Positions 7,535 to 16,384 of a stretch of DNA of 64,000 bases are shown piece by piece. Origin of the DNA: DASXAI01 sp963728985. GTDB lineage: Bacteria > Actinomycetota > Acidimicrobiia > Acidimicrobiales > Ilumatobacteraceae. How positions within the stretch are numbered: position 1 is the first letter of the stretch; every line of letters starts with the position of its first letter. Below the pieces are notes generated by a model. It had not been told where the DNA came from. It worked only from the letters and a program-made list of their open reading frames with translations, and ran no database searches. Location: positions 248,001 to 312,000 of the forward strand of contig CAVSME010000009.1 in the NCBI GenBank assembly GCA_963728985.1. The letters are read 5' to 3'. The position numbers and the translations under genes were made by a program.

Positions 7535-9952
7535 GTGCTGACTCCGGTCGCGGCGACGGCGGGCGGCTCGCCGGCCGGCGTGGCCATGAATTGGCGGCGC
7601 TGGCGGTTGTTCGCGAACGCGTTCGAGGAGCCGCGGTCTCGGCGCGCCACCGACATGATCCTGCTGGTCTCCGCCGGGCTGGGCCTGGTGTTGATCGGTG
7701 TCATCGGCGAGCCCCCGGCCGGGTTCGAGCGAGCGGTGCTGCGACTCGTCGCCAGCGTTCCCGGCGGCCTCGACGGTGTCTGGCAGCTGCTGATCGATCT
7801 GCTCGCGCTGTTCGCCGCCGGCCTGGTGATCGCCGCCCTCGTGCGCCGGCGATGGGGCCTGGTGCGCGATCTGATCGTCGCCATCGCCTTGTCCGTCGGC
7901 GCATCGCTGACGATCGGCCGCTCGGTGCTCGGATCCTGGCCGGCCATCTGGGACTCGTTGCGAGCGGCCTCGCCGTCGCTCTACTTCCCACCGCTTCGAC
8001 TGGCCGTGCCCAGCGCCATCGTCATGATGACGTCGCCGCACCTGAGCCAGCCCGCACGCCAGGCGGGCCGCTGGTTCGTGCTCCTCGGGCTGCTGGCGTC
8101 GGTGCTGATGGGCGCGGCAACTCCGTCCGGGGCTCTGGCCGCAGTGCTGATCGCCGCCGTGATCGCCGCCGCCGTCCATCTCATCTTCGGTTCGACGAGC
8201 GGCCGGCCGAGCCTGGCCGACGTGACGCTGGCGTTGGGAGGGTTGCGGATCGACGCACGATTGGTCGGCGTCGCGACGAGACAACCGGCCGGCGTGTTCC
8301 TCGTCGACGCCGTCGACCAGCACGGCGAACCGTTGGCGGTCAAGGTCTACGGGCGCGATGCCCATGACACCCAGCTCGTCACCACGGTGTGGCGGACCCT
8401 CTGGTACCGCGAGGCGGGCTCGCCGAGCCTCCCGGGCCGCCTGCGACAAGCCGAGCACGAGGCGTTCCTGACGCTGCTGGCCCGCCAGGAAGGGATCCTC
8501 ACCGAACAGGTCGTCGTGGCCGGTGCCACCACCACTCGCGATGTGCTACTCGTCCTGCGTCGGGTCGGTCAGCCGCTGGCGACCGTGCCGGAGCGGTGGT
8601 CGGTCGCGCTCGTCCCCGAGCTGTGGCTCATGCTGCGCCGGCTCCACGACGCGGGCATCGCTCATGGCCAGCTCGACGAGCGGCACGTGATCGTCGAGGG
8701 TGACGAGGTCGGCGTGATCGACTTCCGGGGGGCAACGGTGACGCCGGCGAGTGACGGCCTGCGCACCGACGAGGCGCAGCTCCTCGTCACCACGATCCTC
8801 GGCGTCGGTGTCGACGACGCGTTGGCGAGCGCCGTGCTCGCCCTCGGCCCCGATGGCCTCGCCGCGGTGCTGCCCTTCGTGCAAGTTCCCGCCCTCACTT
8901 CGCGGCAGCGGGCCCAAGTGCGGGAGGCGGGCCTCGACCTGGACGACATCCGCGACCGCGCCGCCGCCGCGGCCGGCGTGGAGGCGGTCGAGCTCCAGAA
9001 GCTGCGGCGGATGACGCTCCGGTCCGGCGTGCAGGTGGCGCTGCTGATCGTGGCCTTCTTCGCCCTTTCATCGGGCCTGGCCGGACTCGACTTCGCCGAC
9101 CTCTGGGCCCAGGTGCGGGACGCGGCGTGGTGGTTCATCTTCGTCGGCTTCCTCCTCGCCCAGGCGACGCGCGTGGCACAGGCGGTGTCCACGCTCGGGG
9201 CCTCACCAACGCCGTTGCCGCTGCGGCCCGTCTACGCCCTCCAGCTGGCGACCTCCTACGTCGCGCTCGCGGTGCCGAGCTACGCCGCTCGCATCGCGGT
9301 GAACATCCGCTTCTTCCAGCGCCACGGCCTGCCGGCCGGATCCTCGCTGGCCATCGGCGGACTCGACGCCATCTCACAGTTCATCGTCCAGATCGGGCTG
9401 CTGACCGGCATCCTCCTGCTCACGCCGGCCTCGCTCGAGCTCGACCTCGGTGGGGCATCGCCGAGCGGACTGGTTCGGCTGGTCCTCGTCGTGCTCATCG
9501 CCGCCCTGACCGCCATCGTCGTCGTCGCCATCGTTCCTCGCTGGCGCCGGGCGGTTGTGGACTTCGTGCGTCGCCTCCTGACGGATGCGTTGGCGGCGGC
9601 GCGAGGCTTGAGGTCCCCGCGACGCCTCAGCATGCTGATGGGCGGCAACCTCGCGAACGAGCTCCTCTTCGCCGCCGCCCTCGGTGCGTTCACCCGGTCG
9701 CTCGGGTTCCCGATCGGGCTGGGCGAGCTGATCTTCATCAACGTGAGCGTCTCGTTGCTGTCGGGCCTCATCCCTGTGCCTGGAGGCATCGGCGTCGTGG
9801 AAGGTGGTCTCACCTTCGGTCTCGTGCGCGCCGGCGTGCCCGAAGAGGCGGCGTTCGCCGCCGTCTTGATGTACCGCCTCTCGACGTTCTACCTCCCGCC
9901 GATCTGGGGGTTCTTCGCGCTGCGGTGGCTGCAGCGCAACAAGCACCTCTGA
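7535..9952 (+). CDS. Flippase-like (UPF0104/MprF transmembrane) protein with inserted kinase-like domain
   Basis: An 805-residue membrane protein in three parts. Residues 40-230 hold about six helices. Residues 240-460 form a soluble domain resembling a degenerate protein/aminoglycoside kinase: a beta-sheet lysine in LAVKVYGRD, then AHGQLDERHVIVE and VIDFRGAT in the positions of the catalytic loop and DFG. Residues 490-805 match the lysylphosphatidylglycerol-synthase transmembrane region (UPF0104/AglD), with SYVALAVPSYAARIAVNIRFF and LIPVPGGIGVVEGGLT. GTG 7535 is 4 bp after the SHOCT stop; ATG 7586 is an alternative start. The catalytic-loop Asp is at an unusual place, so kinase activity is doubtful. 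Lipid flipping or polyprenol-linked transport is inferred from the C-terminal family. Confidence 0.8.
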   Translation: MLTPVAATAGGSPAGVAMNWRRWRLFANAFEEPRSRRATDMILLVSAGLGLVLIGVIGEPPAGFERAVLRLVASVPGGLDGVWQLLIDLLALFAAGLVIAALVRRRWGLVRDLIVAIALSVGASLTIGRSVLGSWPAIWDSLRAASPSLYFPPLRLAVPSAIVMMTSPHLSQPARQAGRWFVLLGLLASVLMGAATPSGALAAVLIAAVIAAAVHLIFGSTSGRPSLADVTLALGGLRIDARLVGVATRQPAGVFLVDAVDQHGEPLAVKVYGRDAHDTQLVTTVWRTLWYREAGSPSLPGRLRQAEHEAFLTLLARQEGILTEQVVVAGATTTRDVLLVLRRVGQPLATVPERWSVALVPELWLMLRRLHDAGIAHGQLDERHVIVEGDEVGVIDFRGATVTPASDGLRTDEAQLLVTTILGVGVDDALASAVLALGPDGLAAVLPFVQVPALTSRQRAQVREAGLDLDDIRDRAAAAAGVEAVELQKLRRMTLRSGVQVALLIVAFFALSSGLAGLDFADLWAQVRDAAWWFIFVGFLLAQATRVAQAVSTLGASPTPLPLRPVYALQLATSYVALAVPSYAARIAVNIRFFQRHGLPAGSSLAIGGLDAISQFIVQIGLLTGILLLTPASLELDLGGASPSGLVRLVLVVLIAALTAIVVVAIVPRWRRAVVDFVRRLLTDALAAARGLRSPRRLSMLMGGNLANELLFAAALGAFTRSLGFPIGLGELIFINVSVSLLSGLIPVPGGIGVVEGGLTFGLVRAGVPEEAAFAAVLMYRLSTFYLPPIWGFFALRWLQRNKHL

Positions 9953-10000
9953 CCGTTGACTCCACCCGGTCCGGGTCTAGTCGGTGAAATCGTCCGTGCT

Positions 10001-10006
10001 TAGCGT
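10001..10006 (+). promoter_or_regulatory. Candidate leaderless -10 element for the chimeric lipoprotein
   Basis: TAGCGT ends 8 nt before ATG 10015 (5 nt before an in-frame TTG at 10012). No Shine-Dalgarno sequence lies between. Confidence 0.5.
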
Positions 10007-10014
10007 TCACGTTG

Positions 10015-12376
10015 ATGCGGCGCCCGGGACCTCTCCGACCGCGACGTCTGATCGTGGGCGCGATGTCGGTCACGCTGCTCATCGCGTCGTCCTGCTCGGG
10101 CGACAACAAGAGCGCCACGCCCACCACCACGGTGACGCCGACGTCGATCGGGCCGGCCCCGGCCCCGGCGACGACCGCCGCGCCGGCAGCGGAGCCGAAG
10201 TTCTCGTTCGGTTTCGTCGCGCCGAGTCTGCCGCTGCTGCTGGACCTCGCCTACGCCCAGGAGAACGCCATCTCGCTGGCCGTCGCCGACATCAACGACG
10301 GCGGCGGCGTCCTCGGCGCACCGGTGAAGGCGACGAGCACGGACGACCAGGTGGCCGGATCAGTCGCCAACGCGGTGACGAGTCTCGTCGCCGGCGGCGC
10401 CAACGCGGTGCTGGGGCCGATCAGCTCGACCGATGCGAAGGCGGCCATCCCGGCCGTCGCCGGTGCCGGTGCCTTGGCGTGCTCGGCGTCGGCCACCTCG
10501 CCCGACCTCAACAGCAACCCGCCGGCTGCGGCGTTCTACCGGACCGCCCTTCCGGACTACAACACGGTCGAGTTCGTGGCGACGCAGATCGTGGAGCGGC
10601 GCGACGCAGTCGCGCCGGGTCAGCCCTGGAAGGTCGCGATCGTCGCGCGCGGTGACGACTACGGGACGTCCGTGAGCAGCGGCTTGTCGTCGTTGCTCAG
10701 CAGCCAGGGGATCACGACGAGCGTGATCTCCTACGACCCCCAGCGGACATCGCTGGGCCAGCAGGCCGCCGACGCGGTCGCCCTCGCTCCGAACCTGGTC
10801 GTGGCGGTCACCTACGAGGAAGCGCCCCGCCTCATCGACCAGCTGGTCAATCAAGGCATCCCGGCGGCGTCGATCATCGGACTCGATGCCATGTTCCAAC
10901 CGAGGCTCGCGGAGATGACGTTCCCCGGCGCGCCGGAGAAGCTCGACGGCATGACCGTCATCGGCGTCTCCGGCGACCGCGCGTTCTTGCGGCGGCTCAA
11001 CGCCCTGCCGTCAGGCCAGGTCCTCTACGGCGCCCAGATGTACGACTGCGTCATCGTGATCGCCCTCGCCGCTGAGGCTGCCCGGTCGACCGACCCGGCG
11101 GTGTACGGCCCCAAGATCAACGCCGTCCTGTCGGGAGACCGCGCCTGCTCGACGTATGACGACTGTCGGGCCAAGCTCGTCGCCGGGGAGTCCATCGCGT
11201 ACCAGGGCCAGCTCGGGTCGTTCACGTTCGGCCCGTCCAACACCCCCACCGCGTCCCGGTTCACGATCGCCAACCTGGCCAACGGGAACTTCGTCGTGAC
11301 CAAGACGGTCAACCTGGACATCACCGCACTGCAGGCGGCGCAGGCGACCGAGGTGGCCATGGCGGCAGCGGTGCAGACGACGAGACTGCAGCAGGCGCTG
11401 ACCGGGCTCGGCCTCTACTCGGGACCGATCGACGGCCAAGCATCCGAGGCGCTCACGGCGTCGATCGCCGCGCTCCAGCAACAACTGGGTCTGCCGGCCA
11501 CGGGCGTGTACGACGCCGAGACGGACGCCGCCCTGCGGCAGAAGCTCGGCACCGCCTCATCGGCCGTGAACGACGCCACCATCAGCTTGCAGCTCGCGCT
11601 CGAGGGACCTCGGGTACTACAAGGGGCCGATCGACGGCCGGTACTCGGCCGAGACGATCGCTGCCATCAGAGCCTTCCAGACCTCGTTGGGCGTTCCCGC
11701 CACGGGCGTCGTCGACGCCGCGACCGCGAAGGCCATCTTCGCACTGGGGGCGGCGTCCGTACCGCCTCCCCCGGAAACGACGACGGTGCCACCGACCGAG
11801 CCAACCACCGCGCCGCCCACGACCCCGAAGCCCACCACGCCGCCCACCACGCCAGCACCGACGACGCCGACGGCGACCCCGCCGCCGCCCGAGCCATCGA
11901 CGGCCCCGGCCACGACCAAACCGACTGTCGCGCCCACGACCGTGCCCGTCACGACGAAACCGCCGATCGTCTCCAATCTGCTCAGCGTCCTGCGCGCCGA
12001 CCCCCGCTTCAGCACCTACGTGGAACTGCTCCACATCGCCGACCCGACCGATTCGCTCGCCCTCCTCGGACCCGTGACCGTCTTCGCGCCGACGAACGAT
12101 GCCTTCGCCGCGCTCCCCGCGGGTGTGCTCGACGAAGCACGCGCCGATCCCGACAAGCTCCGAGAGCTGTTGGAGGCCGGGATGGTGGAGGGACGCGTGA
12201 CGACCGCCGATCTCACGCCGGGGAAGACCCTCACCAGCCTGTCGGGCCCGATCCTGACGGTGGGTGGCCAGGGCGACGCCATCACGGTGAACGGTGTGCC
12301 CGTGAGCCCACCTGCGCTCGAGGCGTCGAACGGCATCGTCCAGCCCACCACCGCCGTCCTGCGGCCGAGCTCATGA
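10015..12376 (+). CDS. Periplasmic-binding-protein/peptidoglycan-binding/fasciclin chimera (frameshift at ~11605)
   Basis: A secreted protein of about 787 residues with a signal sequence ending LLIASSC (possible lipoprotein site). Residues 60-430 are a branched-chain-amino-acid-type substrate-binding domain (DINDGGGVLGAPV, VLGPISSTDAKAAIPAV). Two PG_binding_1 repeats follow (LGLYSGPIDG and LGYYKGPIDG, about 11388-11750), then a Pro/Thr linker and a fasciclin FAS1 domain (LLGPVTVFAPTNDAFAALP). The frame changes in the second repeat at 11601-11606: removing one G from CGAGGGAC restores LALEDLGYYKG. Both halves are clean, so a single-base error or recent mutation is likely. The TGA at 12374-12376 overlaps the ATG of the next lipoprotein gene. 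It probably sits in the cell wall; ligand unknown. Confidence 0.85.
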
Positions 12377-13203
12377 TGGCGAGGACACCCATGGTGACCA
12401 GTCGGGTGACGACACGCTCCCTGATCCTGCTCGTCATGGTGGCCGTGGTTCTCGGCGCCTGCGGGAAGGACGACAACGACGCCGCACCCGCCCAGCCTGA
12501 CGTGACCATCTCTCCCAGCACGCCGCTCGAGGGCACGACCTGGGAGCTGGGACCGCAAGGGCTCGACCTGCCCGGGCTCGAGCAGTCCCGACCGACACTG
12601 CTCCTTCGCGACGGCACGGCGTCGGGCTTCTCCGGCTGCAACCGGTACACCGGTCCGTACACGCTGGCGTCACCGGGGCTGACGTTCGGGAACCTCGCCG
12701 GCACGCAGGCGGCGTGCCCGCCGATCCAGACCGCCATCGAGCGGGCCTACCTCGACCGCCTCTCCCGGGTGGCGAAGTTCGACCTCGGGCTGTCGGATCT
12801 CCAGCTGCAAGACGCCAGCGGGGCCACGCTGCTCTCGTTCACCGCGGCCAACACATCATTGGTGGGATCGTGGACCGTCACCGGCTACCTCAACTCGTCC
12901 GGCTCGGCGTTCATGTCCACTGAGGCGGCGGGCACGCCGACGGCCGTCTTCGTCGCTGACGGCACCGTCTCGGGCACGACCGGCTGCAACAGCTACAACG
13001 GTCCGTGGACCCAGGGCCCCGACGATGCCGTCCACATCGGGCCGCTGGCCAAGACGTTGGCGGCGTGCACGGACGCAGCACTGTCGGCACAGGAGACGTC
13101 GTTCGTGCAAGCTCTCGAAGCCTCGGTCAACGCGGAGGTGGCGAGCCACGAGGCGACGTTCCTCAACAGTGCCGGCCAGCGCACCCTCATGTTGACGCGC
13201 TGA
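12373..13203 (+). CDS. Lipoprotein with two META (HslJ-like) domains
   Basis: A 276-residue protein with N-terminal signal and lipobox (VVLGAC). Two META/HslJ-type domains follow. Each has the characteristic core: first FSGCNRYTGPYTL with GTQAACP, second SGTTGCNSYNGPWT with LAACTDAAL. The C-terminus repeats the RTLMLTR strand. Starts ATG 12373 and ATG 12376 are adjacent and overlap the preceding gene's stop, so expression is coupled to the chimeric wall protein. By accident the reading frame of the upstream gene's first half is continuous with this one; the domains and lipobox show they are separate genes. Confidence 0.85.
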   Translation: MMARTPMVTSRVTTRSLILLVMVAVVLGACGKDDNDAAPAQPDVTISPSTPLEGTTWELGPQGLDLPGLEQSRPTLLLRDGTASGFSGCNRYTGPYTLASPGLTFGNLAGTQAACPPIQTAIERAYLDRLSRVAKFDLGLSDLQLQDASGATLLSFTAANTSLVGSWTVTGYLNSSGSAFMSTEAAGTPTAVFVADGTVSGTTGCNSYNGPWTQGPDDAVHIGPLAKTLAACTDAALSAQETSFVQALEASVNAEVASHEATFLNSAGQRTLMLTR

Positions 13204-13234
13204 CCGTTCACGCGGGGAACGTTGCGGTCACGGC

Positions 13235-13404
13235 CCTAGTGGTCCGTCGCCGAGTTGGCTTGGTGGATCGCCGAGTCATCGCCGTTGCTGGCAAGGCGCG
13301 AGGAGGAAGCAATAGCCGCAGTGCTATTGCGACGAGGAGAAACGCCGCCAGCAGCGACGATGGCCGGTGAGACACCCGAGACAATCCGGCGACGGACCAC
13401 TAGG
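13235..13404. repeat. MITE-like 170-bp imperfect palindrome with 17-bp perfect terminal inverted repeats
   Basis: CCTAGTGGTCCGTCGCC at 13235-13251 is exactly reverse-complementary to 13388-13404. The interior keeps the same symmetry axis (13319.5): 13277-13292 pairs with 13347-13362 at 14 of 16 positions, and GCAATAGC/GCTATTGC (13309-13316 and 13323-13330) form a central hairpin with a 6-nt loop. CTAG occurs at both outer edges, which could reflect a TA or CTAG target duplication as in IS630/mariner-type insertion. No transposase is present. The right end supplies the stop codon of the small minus-strand gene. I saw no second copy in this window. Confidence 0.7.
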
Positions 13405-13606
13405 TGCTCTCGACGTGCTGGACCGTCTCCACGGAGATGTTGAAGTCGTGCAGCTGCTCCAGGACACCCATCAAGGCCGATTTGTCGCGAATCAGGAGCT
13501 TGAACGAGCCAGCGTCGTCGACGATGGCGTCCGCGCCGAGGCGATTCGACAGCGCGGCTCGCAACGCTCCTTCGGCTCGGCCAAGGAGTACGACCTCGTA
13601 CGCCAT
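13400..13606 (-). CDS. Small conserved-looking protein, stop codon inside MITE end
   Basis: A 68-residue product: an alternating beta/helix pattern with MAYEVVLLG, then SFKLLIRDKSALMGVLEQLHDFNISVETVQ. The last part resembles a family of 70-80-residue actinobacterial proteins that end DQSALhGLLxRLhDLGlxLhSV; that resemblance is from memory and the function is unknown. ATG 13606 has AGGAGGGCGA upstream on the minus strand. Its TAG stop (13400-13402) lies within the terminal repeat of the palindromic element, so the original C-terminus may have been altered by the insertion. Confidence 0.65.
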   Translation of the reverse strand: MAYEVVLLGRAEGALRAALSNRLGADAIVDDAGSFKLLIRDKSALMGVLEQLHDFNISVETVQHVEST

Positions 13607-13703
13607 TCGCCCTCCTATGCAGGGATCGTACGACGACGAGGATGAGCCGGATACACCCGCACCAGGTGCTTCCCATTTTTCCGAAACGAGTGCGGTCCGC
13701 GGT

Positions 13704-13709
13704 TAACGT
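13704..13709 (+). promoter_or_regulatory. Candidate leaderless -10 element for the MalT-type regulator
   Basis: TAACGT ends 6 nt before GTG 13716, without a Shine-Dalgarno sequence. Confidence 0.5.
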
Positions 13710-13715
13710 GTCGCC

Positions 13716-16296
13716 GTGAGCCAGCCGGCCCCGGCGCGGTCCTTCGACCGTTTACCGGTGATCAGGAGCAAGCTGGTCCCGCCGCCGGTACCGAGAGACG
13801 CGCTCCGGCGCGTGCGCCTGACCAAGCAGCTGGCGACGGCCAGAGTTGGCCTGGTCGTCGCCCCGCCGGGCTACGGGAAGACCGTCGCCGTGTGGCAGTT
13901 CGTCGACGCCACCGGCCCGCCAATGGCCTGGCTCGACTTGGATTTGCTCGACGGGAACCCCGCATCCTTCTGGGCCCACCTCATCCAGGCGCTCCGGGAG
14001 ATCTTTCCCACCATCGACGACGAGGTCGAGATCCTCCTGTCCGAACGTCGGCCGGACGACCTGGCGTTTCTGGCCGCGCTCATGGCCCAGATCGAGCGGG
14101 ATGGCCACCACGGGGTGGTCGTTCTCGACGACGTGTCCGTCATCTCCGACCGTTCCGTCCTCGACGGCATCGCGCTCATGGTCGATCGCGTCGGCCACCT
14201 CCTGCGGTTCATCGTCATCGCCCGATCCGACCCCGCCCTGCCGGCGGCCCGCTGGCGTTCGGCGGGCTGGCTCGCCGAGGTGCGGGAGGAGCACCTCCGC
14301 TTCACCGAGGCCGAGGCGCTGACGGTGGCGGCGATGTTCCCCGACCTGGAGCTGAGCGTCGAGGTCGTCCTCGGACTGCACCACCGGACCGAGGGATGGC
14401 CCGGCGGGCTCCACCTGGCCCTCCTGTCGATCCGGGACTCACCGGATCCGGAGGCGTACGCGCGAGAGATCGCGGGGTCCGATCGCCTGCTGGCGGACTA
14501 CCTCGCCGCCGAGGTCCTCGACCGCCTCCCTGCCGCCGAACGCGATGTGGCACTGGCCTTGTCAGTGCTCGAGTGGTTCGACGCCGACCTCTGCCAAGAC
14601 CTCGTCGGGAACGACGCTGTTCCCATCGCCCACCAGTTGCGGCGCCGCCGACTCTTCCTGACGACGATCGACGGCCGCCGCGGCGCGATGCGGTTCCATC
14701 CGCTCTTCCGTGAGCTCCTCGAGAGCGAGCTGTGGTGGCGCGATCCGGAGAAGCGGGACGCCTTGCACCGCCGGGCGGCCGCGCTCTGGGCCAACCGGGG
14801 CGAGCTCAACAACGCCTACCGCCACCTTCGCAAGATCGGCGACGTCCAAGCGGCGTCGGATTCTCGTCGTCCAGACCACGCGCGTGCTCGTCGATCGAGG
14901 TGATCGAGCCGGGTTGGCCCAGTGGATGCATGCCCTCCCCCACGCCAGTCACGTCGACAGTCCGTCGCTCGCCCTCGATCTGGCCCTGGCCTCGTTCCTG
15001 GCCGGGCGGGAGCGCGAGTCCCGTGCCTGGTGCGACCGGGCCGAGGAGCTGAGCGCGAGCGACGACTCGGCCCTCCAAGTCCGGCTGCATGCGTACCGAT
15101 GCGCGCTCTCGTTGATGAGCGGCGATCTCGTCACGTCCAGCAACCACGTCGAGGAGTACGAACGCCTCATCGATCTCGTGCCTCCGACCGACGACATCGA
15201 TGTGCGGTTCGCCACGATGGCGGCGCGCGTCGCCATCACCTCCCATCGTTTCGACGAAGCCAGGATGTGGATCAAGCGAGCGCAGCAGGCGACCGGACCG
15301 GAAGAGTCGATCATGGTCACCGTGCCCGCCCTCGAGGCCTGGCTCGAGCTCGAGACGGGCGAGCTGACCGCGGCGCTGAGACTGGGTGACGAGGCGTGCA
15401 CGCACGCCGCACGCCTCGGTCCTCGAACCGTGGGGGTGCTCGACGCCCGCATCATCGCGGCGTGGTGCCACATCGGCGCCGGTGACATCGAGACCGCTGA
15501 CCATCTGGCCGAGTTGGCGAACGCGGACGCCGAGGTCTTGGGATTCACCTGGTCGCGCGTTCGCGCCGGCGTGCTCACCTCCGAGCTGCGCTGGCTGACG
15601 TCGGGCCCGCTCTCATCTCTGGAGGTCGTACGACAGCTCCGTGACCGCGTCGAGGTCCTGCCATCGAGCTACCTCGCGGGCCAGCTCGACCTCGTCGAGG
15701 CGAGAGCACTCATCGGGTGCGGCCAGATCGACGCCGCTCGCCGGCTGATCGGGCGCCAGGATGACAGCCCTCGCCGCCGCCTCCTGCAGGCCCGGGTCGC
15801 CGCGCAGAAGGAGAGCGCTCCCGCGATCGAGAGGCTGCTGAGCGACCGCGGCAGCTGGTCGCGCCAGGAACGGCTCGAGGCCGAAGTGGTGATCGCATCG
15901 ATCAGTCCGATGCCGGCGGCGCTCACCCAGCTGTCCACGGCATTGGCCGAGGGTGCGGCGACCGAGTGGGTCTCGCCGTTCCTCGGTCACGGCGAGCCCG
16001 TCGAACGACTGTTGCACGAGCTCCCGCTGGAAGCGCTCCATCCGCGTCTCGCCGACGCCCTGCCGCTCCAGTACCAGCCGAACCCCGCCGCGATCGGGCG
16101 TCACGACCGGCTCACCCCCCGTGAGACGTCGGTGCTCGAACTGCTCCCGACGTACCTCTCGTATGCGCAGATCGGCGAGCAGCTGTACCTCTCGGTCAAC
16201 ACCGTCAAAGGCAACCTCAAGACGATCTACCGCAAGCTCGGCGTGAACTCGCGCGCCGACGCCGTCGATGCCGCGAGGCGAGCGGGACTGGTCTGA
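13716..16296 (+). CDS. MalT-type LuxR-family ATP-dependent transcriptional regulator (frameshift at ~14860)
   Basis: About 860 residues. The N-terminus is the MalT-type signature (RSKLVPPPVPRDALRRVRL) with P-loop APPGYGKT, Walker B VVLDDV and a WPGGLHLALL winged-helix region. A TPR-like helical region follows and the C-terminus is a LuxR helix-turn-helix (LTPRETSVLELL, YAQIGEQLYLSVNTVKGNL). The frame shifts at 14858-14864, where GGATTCT occurs in place of GGATCT; removing one T joins VQAASD to LVVQTTRVLVDRG. Both halves are complete, so the gene is probably intact in life. Such STAND regulators respond to a small ligand and ATP; the neighbouring acyltransferase is a possible but unproven target. 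Confidence 0.85.
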
Positions 16297-16372
16297 TCCC
16301 GGCGAGGACCCTCTCGCACAACGACCAGGTTCGCGGGTAGCGGCCATCCCCGCCCGGCTGTGACCGAGTCGG

Positions 16373-16378
16373 TACCTT
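16373..16378 (+). promoter_or_regulatory. Candidate leaderless -10 element for the acyltransferase
   Basis: TACCTT ends 6 nt before GTG 16385, with no Shine-Dalgarno sequence between. Confidence 0.45.
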
Positions 16379-16384
16379 CACCAG

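Noticed and set aside
10012..13203. 1,063-codon continuous frame joining the binding protein to the META lipoprotein
   Set aside because: The middle is out of frame after an extra G at about 11605; a clean lipobox and ATGATG overlap at 12373 show two genes.
13235..13404. CRISPR or rho-independent terminator
   Set aside because: No repeated spacers; the long symmetric inverted repeats with matching ends fit a transposable element better than a terminator.
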